In this document: positions 24,789 through 33,407 of the stretch, one piece after another
How the letters are laid out: every line of letters begins with the position of its first letter
Position numbering within the stretch: the stretch's first letter is position 1
NCBI GenBank assembly: GCA_964441945.1
Contig: CAYTWB010000011.1
Location: forward strand, 4,033 to 68,032
Length of the DNA: 64,000 bases
Source of the DNA: JADGQM01 sp964441945
GTDB lineage: Bacteria > Desulfobacterota > Syntrophobacteria > Syntrophobacterales > Syntrophobacteraceae
Direction of reading: 5' to 3'
Notes under the pieces: generated by a model
Told to the model about the DNA's origin: nothing
What the model saw: the letters and a program-made list of their open reading frames with translations, nothing else
The model's database searches: none
Program-made: the position numbers and the translations under genes

Positions 24789-27058
24789 CCTGCTTCTGGC
24801 TCCTTACCGGATTCCGAGGGGTTACGACGGTCTGAGCTGGCTTTCCAGGATTCCCCGCGAACCTCCCATAGCTGGTACCATGGTGTGTTCAGGATTACAG
24901 GGCGGAAGTAGTCCTGTGAGCAGGTGTGGCGAAAGAAGAGCTTGTTGAAGACGGATTCCGCGATCTCACGGTGCATCATGGCCCCCGTCCGGTTTGGATC
25001 GGATGCTTCGAATACCACGTCGCTCGGGTGATTGAATCGTTTGACCCGGCTGTTCTTTCCGTCCCAGACGGCGATTCCCTGGAGCGGAATGGTCTGGTTT
25101 CCCATAGCGGCCTTGCCGGTACGCGTGTCAACGACAAGACCATCCCTGGCGATGAACCGCCCGTCTTCCTCCCGCAAGTCATCGAAAATCCTGTAATCGG
25201 CATGGGTCCCATCCTGTTTGCGGACATCCCAGCTCCCGAACCAGAACCACCAGTAGCTGGTTCGAGTGAGGAGCTCATCCAGGAAAAGGTATACCGGGCG
25301 CGGATTGGAAGGGAAGAAGAACTCCAGCCGGTCTTCGGTCGTTTCCAATCCCGGTCTGGGCTGAAGCGGTGTCTCGCGCAAAATGGCGCGGGCCTGTTCG
25401 GGACCGGCCGAAAGGACCCTTTTGATAAATAGAAAGCTTCGGGCTTCGTCGTTATCCATCGCGGCAAAGACCTTGTTCAGGCCCTGTACGCCGCGGGCAA
25501 CCCAGAAATGCATGAGGTTTGCCGCGAGCCGTTCATCACCGGTGGCCAAAGGGATTCCGTTGAAAACCGTCCGGTCTCCGGAATGAAGGGCCCCGTCATT
25601 GACCGATGCCCTCCTGGCCCAGTACGGGATGGTATAGCCATGGTCCCACCATGCCCAGATAACGGCGTCGCGGGGGGTCTTCTTTTCCGCCAGCGCCAGT
25701 CCGGCAACCAGATTCGGCTGTTCCTTGGGCCAGTACGTCTGGGCGTGGTTGATGTCGATCATCGGCCAGATCAGGAGGACCACAAACGGAGGAACGACAT
25801 AGGTCAGGGCCCTGAAGCGGGCTCGGAGCCTCCACATTTCACTGATGAAAAATCCTATCCCCAGGGCGGTTACGGGAGCGCAAAATATCGCAAATCGCCT
25901 GGCATAAAAGAAGGCCAGCACGCAAAGACCCAACAAAGCCCCGAGAAAGAGGCTCTCTTTCCAGTGTCGCCAGATGAGCAGGACAATCCCGCACAGGGCC
26001 GCCACAAAGGTCAGGAAGCCGCCGGTCGATATCGCCGCCATCGAATCCAGGGACGGCCTGACCTGCTCGCTGATGGAGACCCCGATATTGGGAAAAGCCC
26101 CGGCGGATTCCTTTGCCAGATAGGCGTGCTTCAATCCGAGGAGGGTCATGAATTGAGAAACCAGACCGGTGCCCTTCCACAAAAGCAGGAGAAGCAATCC
26201 CACGAAGAGTGCGCCGAGGAAAAACCATCTTTCCCGCCCCGAAGGCCTGTAGAAGACGACGCCGACGGCCGCCGGGACCAGGCAAATGACTGTCACCGCC
26301 TCGGGTGTCTGGTCCCACCACCACAAGAAAAGGCCGTAGGTGATCATCCCTGCGAGAAAATGGTAGTAACGGCGGGTCCCCGGCGTGACTCCAAACATGA
26401 GGAAGAAGTAAGCCGCCGCTGCGGCGAAAGTCACGTTCAAGACGTCCGTGTCCAGCCATCCGAACCCGCTTCGATAGGCGTAGTAAGGAGACAGCAGGGC
26501 GAAGAGTGCCGCGACGGTCCCTGTTATCGGACCTCCGAAGAACCGGCCCAAACCGTACACCGGCAGGAACAGCCATACACCGAGAAACGCCGGCAGGAGG
26601 ACCGCAATCCAGTTCAGTGAAATGGGGACCACTTTGGCTGCGGCGGCAGTGAGGCAGGAGATGAGGGGCGGCGGAGTGGGTCGTGTGGGGCAATCCGGGA
26701 CTGCCCTTTTGTCATCGATGGGTTGATAAGTCCCTTCGATGAGGTCCCGGGCAAGCGTCAGGTAGAAGAGGCCGTCCAGGGCCGTCAGCAGAGGCTGACC
26801 AGCGTAAAACGCTCTTCCCGGTTCCCTCTGCCAGGCCACGAGGTCTTCAAGTCGCACCCAGAGGCCCAGCAGGACCACGCAGATGAGCACTAAGACCTGG
26901 ACCCAGAGGGGTTTTGAGACGGGTCCGGTGGGTTGTTCGGCGGCGGGTTGTGGAGCAGCGGGGTTTTGATCGTCCCGGCTTCGGGCGGCAGCCGCAGCCC
27001 TTTCAAACGCATCGGGGGATTTTGCTTTTTGAGTCGAAGACGGGCGGCGTTTCTTCAT
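24785..27058 (-). CDS. pglB: STT3/PglB-type oligosaccharyltransferase
   Basis: A 757-residue membrane oligosaccharyltransferase. A disordered basic N terminus precedes about 12-13 helices (to ~residue 435) and a soluble C-terminal domain. Catalytic landmarks fit PglB/STT3: Asp95 in TALDGLFYL, the DTD motif at 203-205 (GWLDTDVLN), the SISE motif at 328-331 in place of TIxE, and WWDHG at 470-474 where WWDYG is usual. It should transfer a lipid-linked oligosaccharide to Asn of Asn-x-Ser/Thr in exported proteins. ATG 27058 is preferred over a GTG 111 bases upstream. It converges on the GT-C gene, with stops overlapping within CTAG, and pilA with its single sequon is a natural candidate substrate. 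Confidence 0.88.
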   Translation of the reverse strand: MKKRRPSSTQKAKSPDAFERAAAAARSRDDQNPAAPQPAAEQPTGPVSKPLWVQVLVLICVVLLGLWVRLEDLVAWQREPGRAFYAGQPLLTALDGLFYLTLARDLIEGTYQPIDDKRAVPDCPTRPTPPPLISCLTAAAAKVVPISLNWIAVLLPAFLGVWLFLPVYGLGRFFGGPITGTVAALFALLSPYYAYRSGFGWLDTDVLNVTFAAAAAYFFLMFGVTPGTRRYYHFLAGMITYGLFLWWWDQTPEAVTVICLVPAAVGVVFYRPSGRERWFFLGALFVGLLLLLLWKGTGLVSQFMTLLGLKHAYLAKESAGAFPNIGVSISEQVRPSLDSMAAISTGGFLTFVAALCGIVLLIWRHWKESLFLGALLGLCVLAFFYARRFAIFCAPVTALGIGFFISEMWRLRARFRALTYVVPPFVVLLIWPMIDINHAQTYWPKEQPNLVAGLALAEKKTPRDAVIWAWWDHGYTIPYWARRASVNDGALHSGDRTVFNGIPLATGDERLAANLMHFWVARGVQGLNKVFAAMDNDEARSFLFIKRVLSAGPEQARAILRETPLQPRPGLETTEDRLEFFFPSNPRPVYLFLDELLTRTSYWWFWFGSWDVRKQDGTHADYRIFDDLREEDGRFIARDGLVVDTRTGKAAMGNQTIPLQGIAVWDGKNSRVKRFNHPSDVVFEASDPNRTGAMMHREIAESVFNKLFFRHTCSQDYFRPVILNTPWYQLWEVRGESWKASSDRRNPSESGKEPEAG

Positions 27059-27190
27059 CGAAATGGAAATCCCGGCTGCATTGCGGCAATTGTCTCCGGA
27101 CGGCCTTCCGGTCCTTCTGTCGAGCGTGTGAAACTCGATGCGCTCACAGACGGGCCGTGCTATACTCACAGAGGTTCAAAAGCTTCATTC

Positions 27191-27268
27191 TCACGCAGAG
27201 GCGCAGAGGATGCAGAGCTTTTGCCAGGGGGCGTTTCTCTGCGTCTCTGCGTCTCTGCGTGACGCAGA
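27191..27268. repeat. ACGCAGAG inverted repeat
   Basis: TCACGCAGAGGCGCAGAGG with ATGCAGAG faces CTCTGCGTCTCTGCGTCTCT with GCGTGACGCAGA. This is a short structured repeat of a kind common in many bacterial genomes. It lies between the pglB and tsaD starts. Confidence 0.65.
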
Positions 27269-27341
27269 ATATCATTCCGCCTCGACCTGACATCGGACGG
27301 ATGCTCACAGTAATGAAAGCCAGAAAGAGCTGCAAGAACAA

Positions 27342-28361
27342 ATGATCATTCTCGGTATTGAAAGCTCGTGCGATGAAACGGCTGCTGCGGTGGTCGAAGA
27401 CGGCAGGAGGGTCCTCTCCGATGTGGTCGCCGGCCAGATCGCGGTGCACAGCCCGTATGGCGGGGTGGTACCTGAACTGGCCTCACGAAAACACGTCGAA
27501 GCCATTCTTCCGGTTATTGCGCAGGCCCTGGACGATGCGGGGATCGGCCCCGGCAAGCCGGACGCTGTAGCCGTGACTCAGGGGCCCGGTCTGGTCGGCG
27601 CTCTTCTGGTGGGGATCAGTGCCGCAAAGGCCCTGGCTTATGCTATCGACCGGCCCCTGATTGCGGTGAGCCATCTCGAGGGGCACATGCATGCGGCATT
27701 TCTTGATCGAGACCCCCTCGATGAGCCGTTTGTCTGCCTGGTGGTATCCGGTGGCCACACGGCCCTCTACCGGGTCGACCCCGCCGGAGAGAGCCGGTTC
27801 CTCGGCTCCACACGGGACGATGCCGCCGGAGAAGCCTTCGACAAAGTGGCTAAGCTACTGGGTCTTGGGTATCCGGGTGGGGTTGTGATCGATCGCCTTG
27901 CCGCCGGCGGGAATCGGCAGGCCTTCGCGTTTCCCAAAGCGTACCTGGCTCACGATTCGCTGGAATTCAGCTTCAGTGGGGTCAAAACGGCGGTGGCCAA
28001 TTTCGTACGCCGCTTTGGACCCCCTATCGGCGAGGGTGAAGCCGGCTCATACCGTCTGGAAGACCTGGCAGCGAGCTTTCAGGAAGCCGTCGTCGATGTC
28101 CTGGTCGGCAAAACGCTGAAGGCGGCACATGTCTGCGGCGTGAAGCATGTGGCCGTGGTGGGAGGGGTTGCCGCAAACAGTCGCCTGCGTGAACGGTTGC
28201 GCGAGGAGGCTGCCTACCATCGCCTGGACCTGCACATGCCTCCGCTTCGTTTCTGCACCGACAATGCGGTGATGATTGCGTCGGCAGCCTACACGGTCTG
28301 GCGACGTTCGGGCTTCTGCCGGGACCCGCTGGACCTCGATGCGGTTTCTCGGTGGTTTTGA
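27342..28361 (+). CDS. tsaD: tRNA threonylcarbamoyladenosine transferase TsaD
   Basis: A 339-residue Kae1/TsaD/Qri7 protein that, with TsaB and TsaE, adds threonylcarbamoyl to A37 of ANN-decoding tRNAs. The metal-binding HxxxH is visible in SHLEGHMHAAF, the ASKHA ATPase fold starts ILGIESSCDETAAAVV, and VVSGGHTALY and GGVAANSRLR are further family motifs. Length is normal. The ribosome-binding site is weak. It stands alone between a divergent pglB-like gene and a toxin-antitoxin remnant. Confidence 0.97.
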   Translation: MIILGIESSCDETAAAVVEDGRRVLSDVVAGQIAVHSPYGGVVPELASRKHVEAILPVIAQALDDAGIGPGKPDAVAVTQGPGLVGALLVGISAAKALAYAIDRPLIAVSHLEGHMHAAFLDRDPLDEPFVCLVVSGGHTALYRVDPAGESRFLGSTRDDAAGEAFDKVAKLLGLGYPGGVVIDRLAAGGNRQAFAFPKAYLAHDSLEFSFSGVKTAVANFVRRFGPPIGEGEAGSYRLEDLAASFQEAVVDVLVGKTLKAAHVCGVKHVAVVGGVAANSRLRERLREEAAYHRLDLHMPPLRFCTDNAVMIASAAYTVWRRSGFCRDPLDLDAVSRWF

Positions 28362-28609
28362 GGTGGTTTTGAAGGGGTGGATGAACGCCCCTAAGAATAG
28401 CCGCAAAAAGGCGCAAGAAGCGCAAGCCTGCTGATCGTGTCAAAGATGGAAATTCCCGGACGATTGAATTCAGGGCTGGGCTCAAGGGGAGAAGGGGAAG
28501 ATTGCCGGGGATCGCATCTACGGGGTGTTTGGGGGGCTGGAAGATCGGAGAGGGTATGATATAAATTATGAAAGATGGATATGAAATACTACCCATTAGG
28601 AGGCAGGCA

Positions 28610-28837
28610 ATGGTTAGAAAGACGGTTCTCCTCAATGATGAGCTCGTTCGGGAGGTCCTCCTGCTGTGCAAAAAGGAAGATTGGGGCTTTTCCAGCAGCC
28701 TGAGACACGCTCTTAGAATTGGCCTTTTAGCGATCCAAAATCCAGAACTGACGGCGGAGGAAATCAAGAACATTCTTGAAGCGAAGGCAGAACAGGAAGC
28801 CGGCATGTTCAGGGAGCTGAATTTTGAAAGTCTATGA
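28610..28837 (+). CDS. Probable antitoxin of a RelE-like pair
   Basis: A 75-residue protein starting MVRKTVLLNDELVREVLLLC, followed by helices and an acidic C terminus (AEEIKNILEAKAEQEAGMF). The start resembles ribbon-helix-helix antitoxins, in which the first strand binds DNA. ATG 28610 has AGGAGG 6 bases upstream. The next gene, a RelE/YoeB-like toxin, overlaps it by 14 bases, supporting a toxin-antitoxin pair. I cannot assign it to a named antitoxin family with certainty. Confidence 0.65.
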   Translation: MVRKTVLLNDELVREVLLLCKKEDWGFSSSLRHALRIGLLAIQNPELTAEEIKNILEAKAEQEAGMFRELNFESL

Positions 28838-29076
28838 AACCTCCAAGTTTGAACAACTCAGAAAGAAGCTGGGGAGTGATCGTGAGAGAGAGGCTCTCAA
28901 GCAAGCCGTTATTGTGGTAGCGGAGGACCCTTTGACTGGGAAAAAACTTAAAAGGAGAGCTCAAAGATTACCGGCGCCACAGATACTTTGTGGAAGGGCA
29001 AGAGCGGCGGCTGATTTATAAAGTTGAGAAAGACAAGATTTACCTTCTCTCCTTTGGTCCTCGGGAAGGGGTTTAG
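28824..29076 (+). pseudogene. RelE/ParE-like toxin disrupted by a +1 frameshift
   Basis: From TTG 28824 the frame encodes MKVYETSKFEQLRKKLGSD... up to EDPLTGKKLK. The matching continuation GELKDYRRHRYFVEGQERR and LIYKVEKDKIYLLSFGPREG lies in the next frame, ending at TAG 29074. The shift falls in the run CTTAAAAGGAG; removing one A restores a single frame of about 83 residues. RRHRYFVEGQERRLIY is typical of RelE-superfamily toxins. Either the toxin is inactivated, or the extra A is a sequencing error. Confidence 0.75.
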
Positions 29077-29091
29077 AGATAGCATTCAATT

Positions 29092-29225
29092 TAGCCTCCT
29101 GCAAAAGTCTCAAATTCCGTCACCCCGGCATGCATCTGGCCGGGGTCCAGGGACCTTAAAGCCTGGATTCCGGCCCAAAAACCCTGCCGGAATGACGCCC
29201 TGAGGGACTTCTGCAAGAGGCTCAA
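29092..29225. mobile_element. MITE-like element with TAGCCTCCTGCAAAAGTC ends
   Basis: Terminal inverted repeats TAGCCTCCTGCAAAAGTC and GACTTCTGCAAGAGGCTCA pair with few mismatches. The interior is GTCACCCCGGC...GCCGGGGTCCAGG, then CTGGATTCCGGCC...GCCGGAATGAC. It begins 15 bases after the broken toxin gene. The 18.1-kb element is a diverged relative. Confidence 0.75.
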
Positions 29226-29335
29226 TTGTAAAGCACAAGCCGTTCCCGCAAAGAACGAAGAGCGTGAAGATTTGTGACCGCGCACAGGATAGCTGTCCGA
29301 TATGGCAATAGAAGACCTCGTAAGGGCCAAGAGAT

Positions 29336-30187
29336 GTGTTTGTTTCTCCTCAGGAATATTATCGCGAGCAGGGTGGGAGTCCGAGGAAACGGTTCGGGCA
29401 GCACTTTCTGATCCAACCGAAGACGGCTGAACGGATCGTTGCGAGTGCCGAACTGATTGCATCGGATGTGGTGGTGGAAGTCGGCCCCGGTCTCGGGGCC
29501 CTGACACGATTCATCCTGCCCAGGGTCCGGCGGCTGCACCTGGTCGAGCTGGATCGGGACCTGGCGGCTTTCCTGGAAAGGGACCTTCCCGCCTCGGAGT
29601 GTCATGTTTCCTTCTACCGGGAAGACATTCTGAACGTCGATCTCTGTGCACTCGGTCAAGGGCGGGAGGATCACCTGGTCCTGTTGGGGAACCTTCCCTA
29701 CAACATAAGCTCGCCCCTGGTTTTCCGGTTGCTTGAATCCCGCCGCTGCATCAAACGCGCGGTCTTCATGATGCAAAAAGAGGTCGGTGAGCGACTGGCA
29801 GCCCATCCGGGGGGCAAAGAGTATGGTGTCCTGTCGGTGCTGCTCGGCCTCTACGCTCGCGTGCAGTCTCTCTTTGTCGTCGGACCCGGTCAGTTCTATC
29901 CTCCACCCAATGTGGACTCTCTAGTGGTATCAATCGATTTCAGGGACTGCCTGTCGCCTGAGACCCCATCCTTTGAGTTCATGAGGCAGCTCGTCAGCAC
30001 CTGTTTCCAGAAGCGCAGGAAGACCTTGTTGAATTGTCTGAAAGGCCTGACGGGGCTTAATGCTGCATCGCTTGCAGAAGTGTTGGCGCTCAGCGGCATC
30101 GATCCCCAAAGACGACCGGAAACGCTTTGTCCCGAGGAGTTTCTTCTCCTGGCCAAAAACCTGGATGCATGGCGATCAGCCCGCTAA
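29336..30187 (+). CDS. ksgA: 16S rRNA dimethyladenosine methyltransferase
   Basis: A 283-residue RsmA/KsgA methyltransferase. The SAM-binding motif VEVGPGLGALT, the acidic motif VELDRDLA and the catalytic NLPY (GNLPYNISSPL) are present, with the N-terminal KRFGQHFL. It dimethylates two adjacent adenines in the 16S helix 45 loop during ribosome assembly. GTG 29336 gives the usual length; the upstream site (AAGGGCCAAGAG) is weak. Its last 4 bases overlap the convergent arfB gene. Confidence 0.95.
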   Translation: MFVSPQEYYREQGGSPRKRFGQHFLIQPKTAERIVASAELIASDVVVEVGPGLGALTRFILPRVRRLHLVELDRDLAAFLERDLPASECHVSFYREDILNVDLCALGQGREDHLVLLGNLPYNISSPLVFRLLESRRCIKRAVFMMQKEVGERLAAHPGGKEYGVLSVLLGLYARVQSLFVVGPGQFYPPPNVDSLVVSIDFRDCLSPETPSFEFMRQLVSTCFQKRRKTLLNCLKGLTGLNAASLAEVLALSGIDPQRRPETLCPEEFLLLAKNLDAWRSAR

Positions 30188-30609
30188 TCCTCGATCGAGG
30201 CCTTCTCCGACCTCCTGCTCTTCAAAATGCTGTGCTGCCTCTTCTCTTCAAGACGTCGCTCTTTAGCCGCCCGGCTGACTCCTCTTCTCCTTCTGATTGG
30301 AACGCGCTTCAATGCATCTTGCAGCAGCTCAGTGAAGCGCAATATGGCCCGTTCGCGGTTGGCCGCCTGGCTGCGGGTCGATTGTGACACGACACGAAGG
30401 ACTCCGTCTTTCCCGATCCGGCTCCTGAGGCGGCTTTTGATGAGCGCTTTATCCTCGTCGGAAAGGCTCGGCGAGTTGTCGAGGTCGAACCAGAGAATGA
30501 CCTTGCTGCTCACCTTGTTGACATGCTGACCGCCCGGGCCGCTGCTCCGGGATGCAGTGAAATCAAGCTCGTCTTCCGGAATCGAAATTCGCTCGTTGAT
30601 TATGAGCAT
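30184..30609 (-). CDS. arfB: Ribosome rescue hydrolase ArfB (YaeJ)
   Basis: A 141-residue codon-independent peptidyl-tRNA hydrolase. The GGQ loop is in SSGPGGQHVNKVSSKV, with a long basic C-terminal tail (KRVPIRRRRGVSRAAKERR...KSRRSEKA) that enters the empty mRNA channel of stalled ribosomes. Length matches ArfB and is too short for a release factor. GAGAGG precedes the ATG. It converges with ksgA; a GTTCCCACG repeat lies between it and birA. Confidence 0.93.
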   Translation of the reverse strand: MLIINERISIPEDELDFTASRSSGPGGQHVNKVSSKVILWFDLDNSPSLSDEDKALIKSRLRSRIGKDGVLRVVSQSTRSQAANRERAILRFTELLQDALKRVPIRRRRGVSRAAKERRLEEKRQHSILKSRRSEKASIED

Positions 30610-30649
30610 CGAGGACCTCTCATTCCACCATGTGCATCAAGCCAACTTC

Positions 30650-30768
30650 TCCCCCCTCACTGGCTCCCACGCTCTGCGTGGGAGCCCCTGCCTTCGGGCA
30701 CTCTGCGCCAGTGGACACGGAGCGCCCAAGGTGTGCGTTCCCACGCAGAGCGTGGGAACGAGGGGGGA
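30650..30768 (-). repeat. GTTCCCACG repeat, copy 2 (inverted)
   Basis: Starts CCCCCCTCACTGGCTCCCACG and ends CGTGGGAACGAGGGGGG, the reverse complement of the arrangement at 20501-20615. It fills the 180-base space between arfB and birA. Confidence 0.8.
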
Positions 30769-30789
30769 AAGAACTTACGATGCGAAGAA

Positions 30790-31767
30790 CTAGATCAAAG
30801 TGATGTCTCCGGAAACGATCCGGTGTCGTGCTCCGAGATCGTCCGTCAACAGGAGGACCCCGTCTGTGTCGATGTCGAAGACCTGCCCCGTGAGGGTCTT
30901 TCCGATCATTTCAACCCTTGTTCGCCGCCCGATGATGCCGGAGAGGTCCTTCCAACGCTTTCTTATCGGTTCAAACCCCTGATCCTGAATGATCCGGTAG
31001 TAGATTTCGAACTGTTCGAGAAAGGCCCGAACGAGTCTCGATCTCGCCAGGGGTCCTCCGGTCTCGATCAGGACAGAGGTCGCTATCTCCCTTATGTCGT
31101 CACCGAGGTCTTCCCTGGGGATATTGACATTGATCCCGATCCCCACGACGACGTAGTCGATCCCGTCCATGTCCGCACTGATTTCGGTCAGAATGCCTGC
31201 GATTTTCCTGCCGCCGACCAGGATGTCATTCGGCCACTTGATCCGGGCATCGAGCCGTGTCAGCAGGTTGATGGCCTCGGCCGCCACGACCCCCGTCATC
31301 AGGGTGATCCCCGGCGCTTCACTCGGGGTCATGCGGGGGCGAAGAATACAAGACATGTAGATGCCGCCTTCCGGCGAAAACCAGCTCCGACCCTTCCGGC
31401 CCCTCCCACCCGTCTGCCTTTCGGCAATGACGACGGTCCCTTCCACCGCACCGAGGGCCGCCAGCTCTTTAGCCCTGAGGTTGGTTGAATCCGTTTCCGG
31501 AAGATGCACGATGTCCTCGGCGCCAAAAACCCGGGTGGCCAGCCCTTCCCGGATTTCGGCGGGAAGCAGAAGGTCCGCCGTCGCTCCAAGCGAATACCCC
31601 TTCTTTGTCGAGGTATCGATCGTGTAGCCCACCTTCTGCAGATGACGGATGTGCTTGTTGACGGCTGTCCGGCTGACACCAAGCATCCGGCTCAGCCATT
31701 CGCCGGAAACCCAATTGCCTCTCTTTTCCTTGAGATATGAAAGCAGCCTGTCCCTGGTCGTCTTCAC
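30790..31767 (-). CDS. birA: Biotin-protein ligase / biotin operon repressor
   Basis: A 325-residue bifunctional BirA. An N-terminal winged helix-turn-helix (residues 1-60, EWLSRMLGVSRTAVNKHI) can repress biotin genes, and the ligase domain has the biotinyl-AMP loop GGRGRKGRSW, KWPNDILVGGRKIAGIL and the C-terminal SH3-like domain. It attaches biotin to carboxylase subunits. The frame is open far upstream, but that part is repeat-derived, so GTG 31767 (VKTTRDRLLSYL) is chosen; its ribosome-binding site is modest. A 990-base gene-free region lies upstream. Confidence 0.93.
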   Translation of the reverse strand: MKTTRDRLLSYLKEKRGNWVSGEWLSRMLGVSRTAVNKHIRHLQKVGYTIDTSTKKGYSLGATADLLLPAEIREGLATRVFGAEDIVHLPETDSTNLRAKELAALGAVEGTVVIAERQTGGRGRKGRSWFSPEGGIYMSCILRPRMTPSEAPGITLMTGVVAAEAINLLTRLDARIKWPNDILVGGRKIAGILTEISADMDGIDYVVVGIGINVNIPREDLGDDIREIATSVLIETGGPLARSRLVRAFLEQFEIYYRIIQDQGFEPIRKRWKDLSGIIGRRTRVEMIGKTLTGQVFDIDTDGVLLLTDDLGARHRIVSGDITLI

Positions 31768-32009
31768 TCCAATCCCACCGTTTCCAACACGTTCAATTCG
31801 GTCGAAGATGCCGGCTTCAGGCGGCACGTTCCATAAGAACCAAACCCTCTTCGATAACCAGCTCTGCCTTGAGGGAAAAGCATGTCCGATTACGGTATAA
31901 CTAACACAGCGAAACGGATCTTGAAAGGACCCGAAGACGCCTGTCATCATGCTGAGTACAGACTCCCCCGCAAATGAGTGGGATGCACCAGATCTTTTGG
32001 AACAACGAT

Positions 32010-32355
32010 GAGAAGTGAACCCGGAGGGTTCAAAGCCATTAGCCGGTGGTTGAGCCCGCGACAGCGGGCGATACCACCGGGATACGAACAGGATAACCTT
32101 TGCACCCCGGAGGGGTGCCGGCAAGGGTCACCGGTGCTTTCCACCTATCTCAGTCTTCATTATCATCTCGAAGTCATTCCGCCTGCGAGGAATCTATCGG
32201 GCCCCTGGAAAAAGCCGGTGTTGAATACGACCCGAGGTATCTTGATAGATGGAGCTGCGACCCCCTCCGGGGTCGGCTTGTTTCCCTCCGTTTTCCGGGG
32301 GTGTCGGCCTACGGCCTCAACCCCCGGCTAATCGCTTATATCCCTCCGGGATGAT
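32010..32355. repeat. Inverted pair of CCCCGGAGGGG-type repeats
   Basis: The left half (GGAGGGTTCAAAGCCATTAGC, CCCGCGACAGCGGGCG, CACCCCGGAGGGGTGC) faces the right half (CGACCCCCTCCGGGGTCG, CGGCCTACGGCC, CCCGGCTAATCGC, CCCTCCGGGATG). Each contains small palindromes and the halves are roughly inverted. Another hairpin at 32473-32526 is GGCATGGGCGTCCCGCCCATG with CACAGGCTGGAAGCCTGTG. Nothing coding is seen from 31768 to 32756. Confidence 0.55.
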
Positions 32356-32756
32356 GAAACCCTACTCCCGACGGGATTCCGGCTGTTCCTCCTCGTGCGG
32401 GAATCCACGTTGGTCCGTGATTCGCAGCCCATTGGGGCGTTGTTCCAAAAGACCCAACTGAGTGCCCATAATCTGTGGCATGGGCGTCCCGCCCATGGTT
32501 CCCACAGGCTGGAAGCCTGTGCCACGGGATAAGCCATGTGGTCCCTTTCAGGCTTTTCCTCCTTATCCTGCTGTGGTATTGGGGGCATGAGGGTCTGATC
32601 TTTGCCGAGACCTTTCCCTGCCTGTTCGGCAGGGGAGCTTCGAAAGAGTCGCCTGGAGTGTGGATGCGCATCGGAATGGGCTCAAGCCATCCTTTCACGG
32701 CTGTCGAGGCATGCTTTTGAAACGGACGAGCCCGGATCTCCTGAGAGAGGTTGGCC

Positions 32757-33407
32757 ATGGCCGTATCGAGACTCATCGCCTGTCCTGACTGCGATCTGCT
32801 GCAACGCCTGCCGGACCTTGCGCCGGGAGCGTCGGCGCGCTGCCCGCGCTGTGGCCATGTCGTATCCTCCAGGAAACCGGACTCCCTCAATCGCACCCTG
32901 GCCCTGACGGTCGCAGCCGCGATTGCCTTTGTGCTGGCGAACACCGTCCCCATGCTGGGGCTCTCGGCGGCCGGGCGCGAGGCCAGTACGACGGTCCTCG
33001 GCGGCGTTCAGGTCATGTGGCAAGAGGGTGAGCTGGTGGTCTCCGTCATCATGCTGATTGCCGCGGTGGTTGCTCCCGCCCTCGACATCGCCTTGATGCT
33101 GATCATTCTTCTGGCTGTGCGGCGGCCTCCCACACCCTGGTGGGTGGGAGCGCTGCTCCGGTTTTCCCGGACGATCCGCCCGTGGCGGATGGTCGAAGTC
33201 ATGCTGCTCGGGATCCTCGTCTCGCTGATCAAAATCGCGGAACTGGCGACGGTGATCACCGGCATCGCTATGTGGGCGGTGGCGGCGCTGATTGTTCTCC
33301 TGGCGGCCATGGCGAACTGCTTCGATCCGGACGAGGTCTGGAGTCGCGTGGAATGGGCCGAAAGGCGGGCTGGAGGCCATGGCCTGCAATGGGGAGAAAA
33401 GTTGTGA
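32757..33407 (+). CDS. pqiA: PqiA-like membrane protein, first half
   Basis: A 216-residue paraquat-inducible protein A domain. A zinc-ribbon pair (CPDCD at about residues 7-11, CPRCG near 28-32) precedes four membrane helices (~45-70, 90-120, 145-170, 175-195) and the conserved FDPDEVW end. PqiA works with the MCE tunnel protein PqiB and lipoprotein PqiC in lipid movement between membranes. ATG 32757 has AGAGG 6 bases upstream; TTG 32751 is also possible. In E. coli one PqiA contains two such domains; here they are two genes overlapping by 4 bases. Confidence 0.85.
   Translation: MAVSRLIACPDCDLLQRLPDLAPGASARCPRCGHVVSSRKPDSLNRTLALTVAAAIAFVLANTVPMLGLSAAGREASTTVLGGVQVMWQEGELVVSVIMLIAAVVAPALDIALMLIILLAVRRPPTPWWVGALLRFSRTIRPWRMVEVMLLGILVSLIKIAELATVITGIAMWAVAALIVLLAAMANCFDPDEVWSRVEWAERRAGGHGLQWGEKL

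Noticed and set aside
27342..27362. Fusion of the ACGCAGAG repeat with tsaD as a longer N terminus
   Set aside because: TsaD starts at MIILGIESSCDE in the family; upstream sequence is repeat DNA.
31768..32124. 119-codon N-terminal extension of birA
   Set aside because: The extension has no similarity to BirA proteins and overlaps a repeat region; the helix-turn-helix begins right after GTG 31767.
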